A stretch of 64,000 nt of DNA from Candidatus Solibacter sp. (GCA_013822245.1 PNKE01000024.1:24168-88167), one strand, 5' to 3'; shown: positions 7,900-16,864, numbered from the stretch's first letter. Notes: generated by a model not told the origin, from the sequence alone. Numbers and translations are program-made.

Positions 7900-8640
7900 G
7901 TGGAGAATCAACAGGTCGCGCTGGTGACGGGCGCAAGCCGTGGGATCGGCAGGGGCATCGCCCTGGAGCTTGCGAAGACGCACAAGGTGGTGGCCACCTA
8001 CCGCGGGCGCCGCGATGCCGCCGAGACGCTGCAGGCCGCCTGCGGCGCCGATATTGTTCAAAGCGACATTGGCAGCGCGGCGGACCGCGAGGCGTTGGTC
8101 GCCTATGTGAAGGACAAGTACGGGCGGCTGGACCTGCTGGTGAACAACGCAGGCATCGCGCCGCGTGAACGCCGCGACATCCTGGAAGCGACGGAAGAGA
8201 GCTTCGACGAAGTGCTGGATACGAATCTGAAGGGTCCGTACTTTTTGACACAGCTGGCGGCGCGGATGATGGTCCCGCAAGCGAGCGGGCGGATTGTGTT
8301 CGTGACGTCGATTTCGGTCTACACGGCGTCGGTGATGAGGGGCGAATACTGCATTTCGAAGGCCGGGCTGGGCATGGCCGTTTCGTTGTGGGCGGCGCGG
8401 CTGGCCGCACATGGCATCGGCGTGTTTGAGGTGCGGCCCGGCATCATCCGCACCGACATGATCGAGAAGGTGAAGGACGCCTACGAGGAAAAGGCCAAGG
8501 GCGGGCTGCTGCCACAGGGCCGTTTGGGCGATCCCGAGGATGTCGCGAAGGCGGTGCGCGCCGTGGCCGACGGGTACCTGGATTACGGCACCGGCACGGT
8601 GATCAACGTCGACGGCGGTTTCCATTTGCGGACGCTGTAG
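7900..8640 (+). CDS. Short-chain dehydrogenase/reductase (3-oxoacyl-ACP reductase type)
   Basis: 246 aa. The NAD(P) site TGASRGIG, the NNAG motif and the catalytic S...Y-x-x-x-K (SISVY..., EYCISK) are all present, as are DLLVNNAGIAP and GTVINVDGG near the end. This is a classical SDR of FabG type, cytosolic, acting on a hydroxy or keto substrate that cannot be named. The GTG at 7900 is chosen because AAGGAG lies at 7886-7891, 8 nt upstream. A much longer open frame upstream (to 7468) overlaps the DUF697-like gene and is a GC-rich shadow. Confidence 0.88.
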   Translation: MENQQVALVTGASRGIGRGIALELAKTHKVVATYRGRRDAAETLQAACGADIVQSDIGSAADREALVAYVKDKYGRLDLLVNNAGIAPRERRDILEATEESFDEVLDTNLKGPYFLTQLAARMMVPQASGRIVFVTSISVYTASVMRGEYCISKAGLGMAVSLWAARLAAHGIGVFEVRPGIIRTDMIEKVKDAYEEKAKGGLLPQGRLGDPEDVAKAVRAVADGYLDYGTGTVINVDGGFHLRTL

Positions 8641-8682
8641 AACAACGCCTTCGGCGGTGCGGAATACAATGGGTCGATAGCC

Positions 8683-9981
8683 ATGCGACTCCTTACCCTC
8701 TTCGCGCTCGCGGCGTCTGTTGCCGCTGCCCAGCCCGTCTCGAGGCCGATTCATCCGCTGATTCAACAGGCCGTGGGCGAGATCTCCGAACAGCGGATCT
8801 CGGCGACGATTCATAAGCTGAGTTCGTTTGGTTCGCGCAATTCGAACGGCGTTGTCGCCGGCGAGGACAAAGGCGTGGCCGCGGCGGGGCGGTGGATTCA
8901 CGGCGAACTGGCGAGCTATGGCGGGAAGTTGCAGGTGCGCTACCAGCCGTTCCCGGTGAAGAAGGGCGGACGGTTTGTCCGCGACACCGAGATCGTCAAC
9001 GTGGTGGCGGTGTTGCCTGGCACGACGCAGCCCGATGTCTTCATCCTGGCGGGCGCGCACTACGATTCTCTGCACATCAAAACCAAGCCGGGCGCGGGCG
9101 CGGGCGCTTGGGACATGGAAGCGACCGCGGCGGCCGAAGACGCTCCGGGCGCGGCGGACAACGCCAGCGGCGTGGCGTGCGTGATGGAACTGGCGCGGGT
9201 GCTGGCCAACCGTCCGCTGGAGAAGACGGTCGTCTTCATCGCGTTCTCGGGCGAGGAGCAGGGACTCGTTGGCGCGGGCGGATACGCGCAGCAGGCCGTC
9301 GAGAAAAAGGAGCGGGTCGAGGCGGTTCTGAATGTGGACACCATCGGCACGGATGTGACCGGCAGCGGGATCGCCGCCGGGCCGAGAGTGAATGTCTATT
9401 CGGGCGATCCGATGGATTCGCCGTCGCGGTCGCTGGCGCGGCTGGTTCATGACGTCGCCGGGCGTTACCAACCGGGTTTCACGGCCAATCCTGTCTTCCG
9501 TTCCGACCGTTTTGGAAGGGGCGGCGACCACACGCCTTTCCATCAGGCGGGCTTTGCGGCGGTGCGGTTCACGACGCCTACCGAGCAGCTTGAGAACCAG
9601 CACAACGGGCTGGATACGCCGGACCGCGTTTCGATGCCTTACACGGCCAACGTCACGCGCGCCGTGGGCGCGGCGCTGATGCATCTTGCGCTGGCGCCGA
9701 AGCCGCCCGTGGTGGGCGTGCTGGGGCGGGGCGCGTCACGCTACGATGCTGATTTGCGCTGGAAGCAAGACGCGCCTGAAGCTGATCTCGCCGGGTATTC
9801 GGTGCTGGTGCGATCAACGACTGCGCCGTTCTGGGAGCGCGAGATCTTTGTCGGCGCCACGGACCGGACGGCGCTGAAGAACGTATTGATCGATGAGGTG
9901 GTGCTGGGCGTCCGGGCGATTGATAAGGACGGGTTGGAGAGCCTGGCTTCGGCGTGGGCGATCCGCGAGCGGGGGCGGTGA
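8683..9981 (+). CDS. Secreted M28-family zinc peptidase
   Basis: 432 aa with a cleavable signal peptide (MRLLTLFALAASVAAAQP). Zinc ligands and catalytic residues of the M28 aminopeptidase family are visible in order: AHYDS (His and Asp region), AADNASG (bridging Asp), SGEEQG (general-base Glu and ligand Glu), NVDTIG (Asp) and GGDHTPF (His). A C-terminal domain of about 100 residues looks like a beta-sandwich (DLAGYSVLVRSTT...FVGATDRTALKNV, GVRAIDKDG), as in fibronectin type III-like extensions of acidobacterial M28 enzymes. It probably acts outside the cytoplasm on peptides for nutrition. It stands alone, 42 nt after the SDR. Confidence 0.9.
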   Translation: MRLLTLFALAASVAAAQPVSRPIHPLIQQAVGEISEQRISATIHKLSSFGSRNSNGVVAGEDKGVAAAGRWIHGELASYGGKLQVRYQPFPVKKGGRFVRDTEIVNVVAVLPGTTQPDVFILAGAHYDSLHIKTKPGAGAGAWDMEATAAAEDAPGAADNASGVACVMELARVLANRPLEKTVVFIAFSGEEQGLVGAGGYAQQAVEKKERVEAVLNVDTIGTDVTGSGIAAGPRVNVYSGDPMDSPSRSLARLVHDVAGRYQPGFTANPVFRSDRFGRGGDHTPFHQAGFAAVRFTTPTEQLENQHNGLDTPDRVSMPYTANVTRAVGAALMHLALAPKPPVVGVLGRGASRYDADLRWKQDAPEADLAGYSVLVRSTTAPFWEREIFVGATDRTALKNVLIDEVVLGVRAIDKDGLESLASAWAIRERGR

Positions 9982-10069
9982 GATGATGAATTCGGGGAGT
10001 TGGATTGGATTGTCGTAGCGACGCAAAGGCGGGAACAGCCGTTCATCCCCTCCACCTGGAGAACAAATC

Positions 10070-11344
10070 GTGTCAGCTCGCAGCAGTTCGAACGTCACGC
10101 TGTCCCGAGTGAGGGCGATTGGTTTGGCCACCTTTCTTGCGGTTGTTACGGGTTGGATCGCGGCGTCCCGGATGGCGGCTACCGAAGAGATGTACGGCAC
10201 GCGGCAGTGGTTTGAACTGCGGGACACGGTGAACCGGCCGGGTGGGTCTGATTTCTACAGAGGGGCCATCGCGTTGGCTTTCAATCAGCCCGCTTCGGCC
10301 GAGAAGATCTTCGCGAAGCTGTTCGGGCAGACCCCGGATTCAAGGGAGGCCCTTGAGGCGCGAAGACTGCTTGCAGTTTGGTTCTCGTTTACCGGCCAGC
10401 ACAGGCGTTCACTCAGGCAATACGCTCTGTTTCATCGGTCAACCCCTTCTACCCCTGGCGTGGAGCGTGAGTTGCAGGAAAGGAAGATCTGGGCGCGTTA
10501 TCCAAATCTGGAAGTCAGGAGGAGGCGGGCGTCGGCCTTGCGCTACACCGAAAAGGATGGGGACCTTTTCCTCCCAGTGTCGATCAATGGGAGTCAGGCG
10601 CGTTTCTTGATCGATACCGGCGCAAACACTTCGGTGATATCCGAGAGTGAAGCGAGACGAATTGGGATGAAGATCGAGAACGCGCCAGGACTCCAGATGC
10701 ATGATGCAGCGGGTGCGAGCTCCGGCTATCGCATAGCCGTGGCGAAGGAGCTTGCCGTGGGCGGCAACCTGCTTGGCAACGTCTCTTTTTTAGTGGTCTC
10801 CGACGAGCGCATGCCGTTTTCTCAACTGCCGGCGGGGGAGCGTGGAATATTGGGTCTTCCGGTGCTGTTCGCGCTGCAAACGATTCGATGGGACCACAAG
10901 GGCACCGTCGAAATAGGGTTCCAGCCGGGGCCGTTTCGCCTGGAAGCAGCCAACCTCTGCTTCAGTGGGGACGGTCCACATCTGGTTGCCAAGGGCGAAC
11001 TCGGCGGACGACCCGTGTACATGGTTGTAGACACTGGAGACATGAAGAGCAGGTTCTTGCCATACTTTGCGACTTCCTTTGAGGAGTATGTTCGCGATCG
11101 CGGCCAGCAGGGAGAGACTCTCTTGCAGGCAATGGTTGGATCGAGGAGAGCGGCCGCTGTGATTCTGCCGGAGACCGAAGTCCTGGTTGGCGGGCGGGTG
11201 ACCAAGCTTCGGCGGGCCGAACTCATTAGCAACCATAGCCCCTTCGGCGCAGCACGTTACCATCTGTGGCTGGGGTCAGATCTCCTCAAACAGGCAGATG
11301 AAGTGTCCATCGACTTCAGGTCAATGAAATTCAGGTTGAAGTGA
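10070..11344 (+). CDS. Exported retropepsin-like aspartyl protease with two DTG sites
   Basis: 424 aa from a GTG at 10070, preceded by GGAG with an 8-nt spacer. The N-terminus has a signal-anchor-like stretch (AIGLATFLAVVTGWIAA). Residues about 60-150 are helical and may be TPR-like. FLIDTGANTSVIS near residue 179 is the classical retropepsin active site, followed by GILGLPVLFAL as the flap/ILG motif. A second related half has MVVDTGDMKSRF near residue 319 and ends LGSDLLKQADEVSIDF. Two DTG halves in one chain imply an internal duplication giving a monomeric pepsin-like arrangement, although the second lacks the A/G-x-S/T after DTG and may be inactive. Related aspartyl proteases are frequent in Acidobacteria. 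Confidence 0.8.
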   Translation: MSARSSSNVTLSRVRAIGLATFLAVVTGWIAASRMAATEEMYGTRQWFELRDTVNRPGGSDFYRGAIALAFNQPASAEKIFAKLFGQTPDSREALEARRLLAVWFSFTGQHRRSLRQYALFHRSTPSTPGVERELQERKIWARYPNLEVRRRRASALRYTEKDGDLFLPVSINGSQARFLIDTGANTSVISESEARRIGMKIENAPGLQMHDAAGASSGYRIAVAKELAVGGNLLGNVSFLVVSDERMPFSQLPAGERGILGLPVLFALQTIRWDHKGTVEIGFQPGPFRLEAANLCFSGDGPHLVAKGELGGRPVYMVVDTGDMKSRFLPYFATSFEEYVRDRGQQGETLLQAMVGSRRAAAVILPETEVLVGGRVTKLRRAELISNHSPFGAARYHLWLGSDLLKQADEVSIDFRSMKFRLK

Positions 11345-11388
11345 CAAGCCTCGAACAGAATTCAGGCTTAGGGGATTAGCTCACCCGC

Positions 11389-12369
11389 CTAGCAGTCCTC
11401 GTGATCCGCGAAGAACCGGTCGATCGACGCCCGCATCTGCGCCGGCACGCTGCCCGGCAGCTCATCCATCTCTTTCCTCGACAGCGGCTTGAAGTTGCGC
11501 GCCACGCCGATGTTGTAATCCAGGTGCTCGAGCATCGGCATCCCGGCCACGGCCACCGCCACCGGCAGCGTCATCGAATAGCGCAGCAGCATCTCCGGCG
11601 TTGCCTTGCCCAGCAGTTTCTCCTGGCCGAAAACCTTCATCGCCGTCAGGCCCATCTTCTTCTTCAACGCCACCGGCATGGCCACGGCTTCGAAGCCCGA
11701 CGCGCCCGTCATGCCCTCGCCAGCGCGGTTTGACGGCGCCGTGTTGCCGATCTTGGCGATGTTCAACGCCATCTGCGTGGAATCCAGGTCCTGGTGTTCC
11801 AGCAGCGTCTTCAGCACCTGCGGATTCTGATGGCAGGTCACGCCCAGGAACCGGGTCATCTTCTGTTCCTTCGCCTTGAGCATTGCCTTCATCTGACCGC
11901 TCGGCGCTTCGATCTTCGCCAGATCGTCCTCGTCGCCGAGAGCGTGGATGTGCATCAGGTCCACTTGATTCACGCCCAGGTTCTTCAGGCTCCGCTCGAT
12001 CAGCCGCATCGTGTCGTCATAGGTTCTGTTGCCGCCGATCTTGGTGACCAGGAAGAAATCCTTCTTGTTCGCCTTCAGGTACCGGCCAATCCACTGCTCG
12101 CTCTGGCCGTCGCCATACTGCGCCGCCGAGTCGATGTAGTTCACGCCCGCCTTCAGCGCCCGGTCCAGCGCCTCCAGCCCCTTCTCCGGATCCTTGTAGG
12201 CCAGCCAGCGCGAACCCGCGCCAAAGCCCAGCAGCGACACCTTCGCGCCCGTCTTGCCCAGCGTCCTCATCGGCATCCCCGTCTTCGGGTCTTTCTCCTG
12301 CGCCACGGCCTGGCGCGCCAGCGCCGCCAGCGTCGCGGATTCAATGAAACTGCGCCGGGACAAACTCAT
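11389..12369 (-). CDS. Tat-exported aldo/keto reductase
   Basis: 326 aa. The start at 12369 has AAGGAG 7 nt upstream and begins with a twin-arginine signal (SLSRRSFIESATLAALARQAVAQ), so the protein folds with NADP before export. The TIM-barrel reductase motifs are present: LGKTGAKVSLLGFGAG, the catalytic Asp-Tyr in NYIDSAAQYGDGQSEQWIG, Lys in LVTKIGG and the His in VDLMHIHAL. Family members oxidise or reduce sugars, aldehydes or steroids; the substrate cannot be set. A frame extending to 12465 has no ribosome site and would bury the Tat signal. The gene is divergent from the GarR-like gene across a 154-nt gap. Confidence 0.9.
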   Translation of the reverse strand: MSLSRRSFIESATLAALARQAVAQEKDPKTGMPMRTLGKTGAKVSLLGFGAGSRWLAYKDPEKGLEALDRALKAGVNYIDSAAQYGDGQSEQWIGRYLKANKKDFFLVTKIGGNRTYDDTMRLIERSLKNLGVNQVDLMHIHALGDEDDLAKIEAPSGQMKAMLKAKEQKMTRFLGVTCHQNPQVLKTLLEHQDLDSTQMALNIAKIGNTAPSNRAGEGMTGASGFEAVAMPVALKKKMGLTAMKVFGQEKLLGKATPEMLLRYSMTLPVAVAVAGMPMLEHLDYNIGVARNFKPLSRKEMDELPGSVPAQMRASIDRFFADHEDC

Positions 12370-12523
12370 AGTGGATCTCCTTGCACAGAATTGTCTCACA
12401 TGCCTCCTCACCCGCGAGTTCGCCATGACGGACCGATGCTGCTTCCGGGTGTTGCCGGTTGACATCCCGGCATGCGATTGAATAGCGTCGGTTCAGGACG
12501 TCAGCAGGAAGAAGGAGTCGAGC

Positions 12524-13420
12524 GTGAAAGTAGGATTCGTCGGTTTGGGAATCATGGGCAAGCCCATGTCGCGCAATCTCATGAAGGCCGGGCATGAACT
12601 GGTTGTTTATGACATTGCCGCCGGCGCGGTGGATGTGATCGTGGCGGATGGGGCGGCGCTGGGCGAATCCTCATCCGATGTGGCGGCCCGTTCCGAGGTG
12701 ACTATTACGATGCTGCCGGACGGGCCCGAAGTGGAAGCGGCCATCACTGGGCCGGGCGGCGTTTTGAGCGGCGCCGCGCCGGGATCGATCGTCGTCGACA
12801 TGAGTTCCATCAGCCCGCTGGCCGCCCAGCGGGTGGCCGCGGCGTGCGCGGCGAAGGGCGTGGAATTCCTGGACGCGCCGGTGAGCGGCGGCGAGCCGAA
12901 AGCCGTCGACGGGACGCTGGCGATCATGGCCGGCGGCAAGCGGGAGGTGTTCGACAAGGTGCTGCCGCTGTTCGGCTCGATGGGGTCGAGCGCGACGCTG
13001 ACCGGGCCGGTGGGCGCGGGCAACGTGACCAAGCTGGCAAATCAGATCATGGTGGCGGTGAACATCGCGGGCGTGAGCGAGGCGCTGGCGCTGGCCACGA
13101 AGGCGGGTCTGGATCCGGAGCTTGTGTTCAACGCCGTCAAGGGCGGGCTTGCGGGCAGCACGGTGCTGAACGCCAAGGCGCCGATGATGATCGGGCGGAA
13201 CTTCAAGCCGGGCTTCCGGGTCAGGCTGCATCAGAAGGATTTGCGAAACGCACTGCTGGCCGCCGAGTCGATGCAGCTGAGCCTGCCGTTCACCAGCCTG
13301 GCGCAACAGGTGCTGATCGCGTTGATGAACAACGGCCGGGGCGAGTTTGACCACTCGGCGATCGCGAACTTCATCGAGGACATGGGCGGCGTGGTGATCA
13401 CGCGGCCGGCGGGCGGCTGA
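12524..13420 (+). CDS. 3-hydroxyisobutyrate dehydrogenase / tartronate-semialdehyde reductase family protein
   Basis: 298 aa, GTG start with GAAGGAG 6 nt upstream. The Rossmann motif GFVGLGIMGKPMSRNL, the substrate loop DAPVSGGEPKAVDGTLAIMAGG, the catalytic lysine region GAGNVTKLANQ and the helix QKDLRNALLAA place it in the beta-hydroxyacid dehydrogenase family. The D-APVSGG...GTL pattern is close to GarR/GlxR, which reduces tartronate semialdehyde to glycerate, but 3-hydroxyisobutyrate dehydrogenase is equally possible. No glyoxylate carboligase or glycerate kinase is adjacent to decide. Confidence 0.88.
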   Translation: MKVGFVGLGIMGKPMSRNLMKAGHELVVYDIAAGAVDVIVADGAALGESSSDVAARSEVTITMLPDGPEVEAAITGPGGVLSGAAPGSIVVDMSSISPLAAQRVAAACAAKGVEFLDAPVSGGEPKAVDGTLAIMAGGKREVFDKVLPLFGSMGSSATLTGPVGAGNVTKLANQIMVAVNIAGVSEALALATKAGLDPELVFNAVKGGLAGSTVLNAKAPMMIGRNFKPGFRVRLHQKDLRNALLAAESMQLSLPFTSLAQQVLIALMNNGRGEFDHSAIANFIEDMGGVVITRPAGG

Positions 13421-14086
13421 TCCGGAGTCCGGCCACGCAAGGACCTCTGTCCGTCCGCCCGCCGGTCATGTCTATGACGAAGACGCGGCGCTGCGCCCGG
13501 AACACCAGTCGCCGGGCGGCCGGAACGTTGGCTTGCGCACTTCACCGGTCTTCCACCACGCGCCGTTCAGCCGGAACCACCGTGACCACGCTGTACGCGG
13601 CGCACGGCCCCGTCCATGCTGAAGCCTGGTTTCATCCGGCGACGGCGCGTGTGGCAAGCCGTTGCATCGGCGCTGGGGATGGGGGCTGGCCGCACTCGAG
13701 CCGAACTCGACGGGGACATGAGGCTCGGAAGTTGATCTTCGCTCCCAACTGGATCTTCAGGCTGCCGCTGCTCAAAGCGCGGCTATCATGAACTCAAGTA
13801 GAAATTGGAGTCTGAAAGGCGAGCGTGTCCAGGCTTTCGCCATCACGGCGCCCTCCGCCCAGCCGTCTACGGCCTTCTGGTGATGGAGAACCGCCGCCTG
13901 TCCCACTCGGCCCGCGCAGGCGCGTTCGCCCTACCAGCGCCGCCAGCGCGATTAGGCTCTATCCCGCGCTGCCGTCCAGCATGTGTCCCGGCGTCTTAAC
14001 CCCCCATCAACTGCATCGATTCCAAGTGCACTTGCGCGGGGTTCGCAGCGCCAACGGCCATGCTGCCCTTCCTGCGGAGTGCGGCC
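13421..14086. other. Gene-poor gap of about 660 bp, possibly holding a decayed coding relic
   Basis: No reading frame here has a ribosome site and recognisable protein content. One short frame (around 13465-13625, plus strand) reads GHVYDEDAALRPEHQ and onward with plausible composition but is closed quickly by a stop. Nothing else (tRNA, inverted repeat pair, IS ends) is visible. It separates the GarR-like gene from the 3' end of the NuoI-like gene, so a terminator for both could lie in it, but I see no clear hairpin with a U-tract. Confidence 0.5.
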
Positions 14087-14599
14087 TTAATGCCCGGTGG
14101 CGCGCGCCGCCGCCAGCGGCTCTTCCAGTTCCGCCTTGCCCGTCATGCCGGCAGGCAGGATGGTGAGCAGGTTCTCCTTGCGCATGATCAGCGTCGAGAC
14201 GTTGTAGCTGGCCAGTTCGAATCCGTGGCCGTGGGTGATGGCGTCGGTCGGGCAAGCCTCAACGCAGTAGCCGCAGAAGATGCAGCGGCTGTAGTCGATG
14301 TTATAAACCTCGGCGTAACGCTCGCCGCCGCTGATACGCGCCTTTGCGGTGTTGTCGGCGGCTTCGATGTAGATGCAGTTCGCCGGGCAGGCGGCCGAGC
14401 AGAGGAAGCATGCGACGCACTTCTCCAGTCCGTTCTCATCGCGTTGCAGGATGTGCTTGCCGCGGAACCGCTCCTGGAAGACCGGCGGCGCGTCCGGATA
14501 GACTTCGGTGATCACCGGGTTCAACATCTCCTTAAAGGTGATGCTCATGCCCTTGGCGATCGCCGCCGCGTTCGAAAGCACTTCGTTGATCTTCCGCAT
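14087..14599 (-). CDS. nuoI: NuoI-type 2[4Fe-4S] ferredoxin (NADH-quinone oxidoreductase subunit I)
   Basis: 170 aa. Two classical cluster motifs are present: Cys 61, 64, 67, 71 (CVACFLCSAACP) and Cys 106, 109, 112, 116 (CIFCGYCVEACP). The N-terminal helix KGMSITFKEML, the ERFRGKHILQRDENGLEKC lead-in and the C-terminal tail match NuoI of complex I. The ATG at 14599 is preceded by AGAGGAG with a short 3-nt gap; a longer frame to 14665 lies over a hairpin and is not convincing. No other nuo genes are adjacent, so this is an orphan copy: either the genome splits its complex I genes, or the protein serves another quinone-linked or ferredoxin-dependent enzyme. Confidence 0.88.
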   Translation of the reverse strand: MRKINEVLSNAAAIAKGMSITFKEMLNPVITEVYPDAPPVFQERFRGKHILQRDENGLEKCVACFLCSAACPANCIYIEAADNTAKARISGGERYAEVYNIDYSRCIFCGYCVEACPTDAITHGHGFELASYNVSTLIMRKENLLTILPAGMTGKAELEEPLAAARATGH

Positions 14600-14654
14600 G
14601 CGCTCCTCTAACCTCTCTGATGCCCGCCCAACCCGCCGGGGTTCCTTGTTCGGC

Positions 14655-14673
14655 GCGCTCCCCACGGGAGCGT
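14655..14673 (-). terminator. Intergenic hairpin, possible terminator or processing site
   Basis: The inverted repeat GCTCCC (14657-14662) and GGGAGC (14666-14671) with loop CAC extends one C-G pair and one wobble pair outward. It lies between the thioredoxin-like gene and nuoI on the minus strand. No U-run follows, so intrinsic termination is uncertain. Confidence 0.35.
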
Positions 14674-14687
14674 CAGTTTCTCGACCC

Positions 14688-15167
14688 TCAACCCGGCTTC
14701 GCCGCCGGCACGTCGTCGGCCTCCGTGATCACCGCCATTCCAGCCAGTTCCTCCAGCCCTTCAAGATCCGCCCGCACGAAGCCCGTGGACGCCCACCTGA
14801 TCTTCATCCCCTCATCCACCACAAACATCGCCGGCACATGCGTGATTCCGAATGCGTTGCTGGCCTCGTATTCATCGGCCGGATCGATCAGCGTTTCGTA
14901 CTCGATGCCCCAATCGCGGGCGAAGGCTCGGGCGCGTGTCAAGTTGTCCTGGCCCACGGCCAATACCTTCAACTTGCCGTCGCGGATGCGGTTCAGATAC
15001 GGCAGCGTCATCTGGCAAACCGGGCAGTTGTCTTTATAGAACGCCAGCAGCACCGGGCCCTCGTTCACAAGTTCGGAAAGGCTGACGACGGCGCCGTCCA
15101 GCCTGGTCAATGCCGCGTCAGGCGCAGTCTGGCCCTCTCGCGGCGCGGGTTGATTGCCCCATCCCAT
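14688..15167 (-). CDS. Thioredoxin-fold AhpC/TSA-Redoxin family protein
   Basis: 159 aa. The peroxiredoxin/TlpA-like fold is shown by GQTAPDAALTRLDG, VLLAFYKDNCPVCQM with a C-P-V-C motif at Cys 48 and 51, and the cis-proline region ITHVPAMFVVDEG. No signal peptide is seen, so it is cytosolic, unlike TlpA/ResA. It starts 7 nt before the position where the upstream disulfide reductase ends (stop 15174), so the STAS, disulfide reductase and thioredoxin-like genes form one transcript. The pairing with a CoA-disulfide-reductase-like flavoprotein suggests a shared role in thiol redox balance, which is inference. Confidence 0.87.
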   Translation of the reverse strand: MGWGNQPAPREGQTAPDAALTRLDGAVVSLSELVNEGPVLLAFYKDNCPVCQMTLPYLNRIRDGKLKVLAVGQDNLTRARAFARDWGIEYETLIDPADEYEASNAFGITHVPAMFVVDEGMKIRWASTGFVRADLEGLEELAGMAVITEADDVPAAKPG

Positions 15168-15173
15168 AACTCT

Positions 15174-16451
15174 TCAGTCTAACAATTTGGCCAATTGACG
15201 GGCAGCGGTCAGAAGCGGATCCGTCACGTTGGCGTACGGCGGTGCGTAGGCCAGGTCGAGCTGTTCGAGCGCGCTCACCTTCATCCGCCCATGAAGCGCC
15301 GAGGCCAGCACGTTGATCCGGCCCGACGCGTCTTCCTCGCCCACCACCGCGCCGCCCAGCAGCCGCCCGGTCATCGAATCGGCCACCAGTTGGATCCACA
15401 GCCGCCGCGGCATGAAATAGTCCGGCCGGTTCTTCGCCGTGATTTCCGCCGATACGGGCCGCAAACCCTCGCGCCGCGCCTGCGCCGCCGACAGCCCCGT
15501 GACGGCAATGCTCAACCCGGCGGCGCGGACAATCGACGTCCCGGCAATGCCCTCGAATCTCTCCCGCCGGCCCGCCGCATTCGCCCCGGCCGCCCGTCCC
15601 GTCTTGTTCGCCGTCGTGCCCAGCGGGATCCAGACATCGTTGCCCGTCACCACGTGGCGCGCCTCGCAGCAGTCGCCGGCCGCCCACACCCCGCCCAGCG
15701 ATGTCTCCTGCCGGTCGGTCACCTTCAGCGCCCCGCTGCGCCCCACCTCCGCGCCCGCCTCGGCCAGGGCTTCGACATTCGCCTTCAGTCCGGTCGCGAC
15801 GAGAACAAGATCGAACGGCAGCGACGATGCATCGTCCACCGCCGTATTCAAATGGACCGCCACCCCGCACTGCTCCAGCTTCTCTTTCAATAAAGCAGTC
15901 AGCCACGCGTCCTCGCGGTTCAACAGATCCGTCCGCGCGTTGAACAGCTCCACCTTCAGCCCGCGCGCCCGCAACGCCGTCGCCATCTCCAGCCCGATGT
16001 ATCCGCCGCCCACCACCGCCGCCGTGCGCGGCTCCTTGCGCTCGAGCGCCTGCTGCAAGCGTTCGCCGTCGGTGTCGGTATGCAGTGAAAAAACCTTGCC
16101 GCCGCCGTGCCTCACCGCCGGACGCGCCCCTGCGGCCCAGATCAGCTTGTCGTACCGCATCCGTTCACCCGACTTCAGCACAACCTCGCGGCTCGCGTGC
16201 CGCACCGCAACCACCTCGGCCCCGGTCTTCACCCGGATATCCCGCTTGCGCTCAAAAAACTCCGGCCCGTGCACCACCAGGCCGTCCACCGATTTCACCT
16301 GGCCTTCGATCAGGTAAGGCAACCCGCATGCCGCATACGAAATCCGCTCGCCCTTCTCCAGAACGACAATCTCCAGCCCCGCATCCGCACGCCTGGCCAT
16401 CGAAGCCGCGCTCATCCCGGCCGCGACTCCGCCAACCACGACGAGCCTCAT
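15174..16451 (-). CDS. CoA-disulfide-reductase-like FAD/NAD(P) flavoprotein
   Basis: 425 aa. It has the FAD motif VVVGGVAAGMSAASMARR, the single active-site cysteine Cys42 in ISYAACGLPYLIEG (the CoADR/NADH-oxidase hallmark), the NAD(P) motif AVVGGGYIGLEMA, and AAGDCCE before the FAD ribityl-binding Asp region. The C-terminal dimerisation domain contains YAPPYANVTDPLLTAA, the family's Tyr-containing motif. It reduces CoA disulfide or polysulfide/persulfide with NAD(P)H. There is no C-terminal rhodanese domain. The ATG overlaps the STAS stop as ATGA (16451-16448). Confidence 0.88.
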   Translation of the reverse strand: MRLVVVGGVAAGMSAASMARRADAGLEIVVLEKGERISYAACGLPYLIEGQVKSVDGLVVHGPEFFERKRDIRVKTGAEVVAVRHASREVVLKSGERMRYDKLIWAAGARPAVRHGGGKVFSLHTDTDGERLQQALERKEPRTAAVVGGGYIGLEMATALRARGLKVELFNARTDLLNREDAWLTALLKEKLEQCGVAVHLNTAVDDASSLPFDLVLVATGLKANVEALAEAGAEVGRSGALKVTDRQETSLGGVWAAGDCCEARHVVTGNDVWIPLGTTANKTGRAAGANAAGRRERFEGIAGTSIVRAAGLSIAVTGLSAAQARREGLRPVSAEITAKNRPDYFMPRRLWIQLVADSMTGRLLGGAVVGEEDASGRINVLASALHGRMKVSALEQLDLAYAPPYANVTDPLLTAARQLAKLLD

Positions 16452-16864
16452 TGCCCGCCTTCCTTCCGGCGCGTCCGCTGGATGAACTCCAGCAGATCGA
16501 ACTTGCGCGTCTCGCGCCCTGGGATGCAGGCATTTACCGCGTCGATCTCGTCCTCGAACAACTGAAACACCGTGGTCAGCTTGGTGATGATCAGCAACTC
16601 AAGCTGGCGCGAACCCAGCCCAAACAGCGTCACCCTGCCCCCCGCCTTCTCAAACCGCGTGTGCGTCATCACCAGGCAGCCCAGCGCCGACGAGTCGATA
16701 TAGCTGGTCTCCCGCAGATCCAGAACCGCGTACAGGGACCCCGCCCCCAGCAGGTCATCCATCTTCGCCCGGAACGCCTCCACCGCGTCTCCGGCCACAA
16801 GACGGCCGTGGAATTCCACAATCAGAACTCCGTCCACTGTCCGGTCCTTGATTTCATGCGCCAT
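16448..16864 (-). CDS. STAS-domain anti-sigma-factor antagonist-like protein
   Basis: 138 aa. The STAS fold shows VDGVLIVEFHGRLVAGDA, YAVLDLRETSYIDSSALGCLV and GGRVTLFGLG. The phosphorylatable serine is Ser58 or Ser59 in the IDSSALG motif. Such proteins switch partner anti-sigma kinases on and off. AAAGAG lies 5 nt before the ATG. No kinase or sigma factor is adjacent; instead it leads an operon with a disulfide reductase and a thioredoxin-like protein. The C-terminal extension (FIQRTRRKEGGQ) is charged. The start is only 23 nt from the divergent hydrolase start. Confidence 0.87.
   Translation of the reverse strand: MAHEIKDRTVDGVLIVEFHGRLVAGDAVEAFRAKMDDLLGAGSLYAVLDLRETSYIDSSALGCLVMTHTRFEKAGGRVTLFGLGSRQLELLIITKLTTVFQLFEDEIDAVNACIPGRETRKFDLLEFIQRTRRKEGGQ

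Noticed and set aside
7780..9684. 634-aa minus-strand frame over the SDR and M28 genes
   Set aside because: Arg/His-rich composition, no motif or ribosome site; the plus-strand genes have clear families.
10070..11344. Retroelement protease
   Set aside because: It has an export signal and two DTG halves, with no reverse transcriptase or repeats nearby.
13468..13791. Possible 107-aa gene
   Set aside because: No ribosome site or recognisable content; the other frames are equally plausible or broken.
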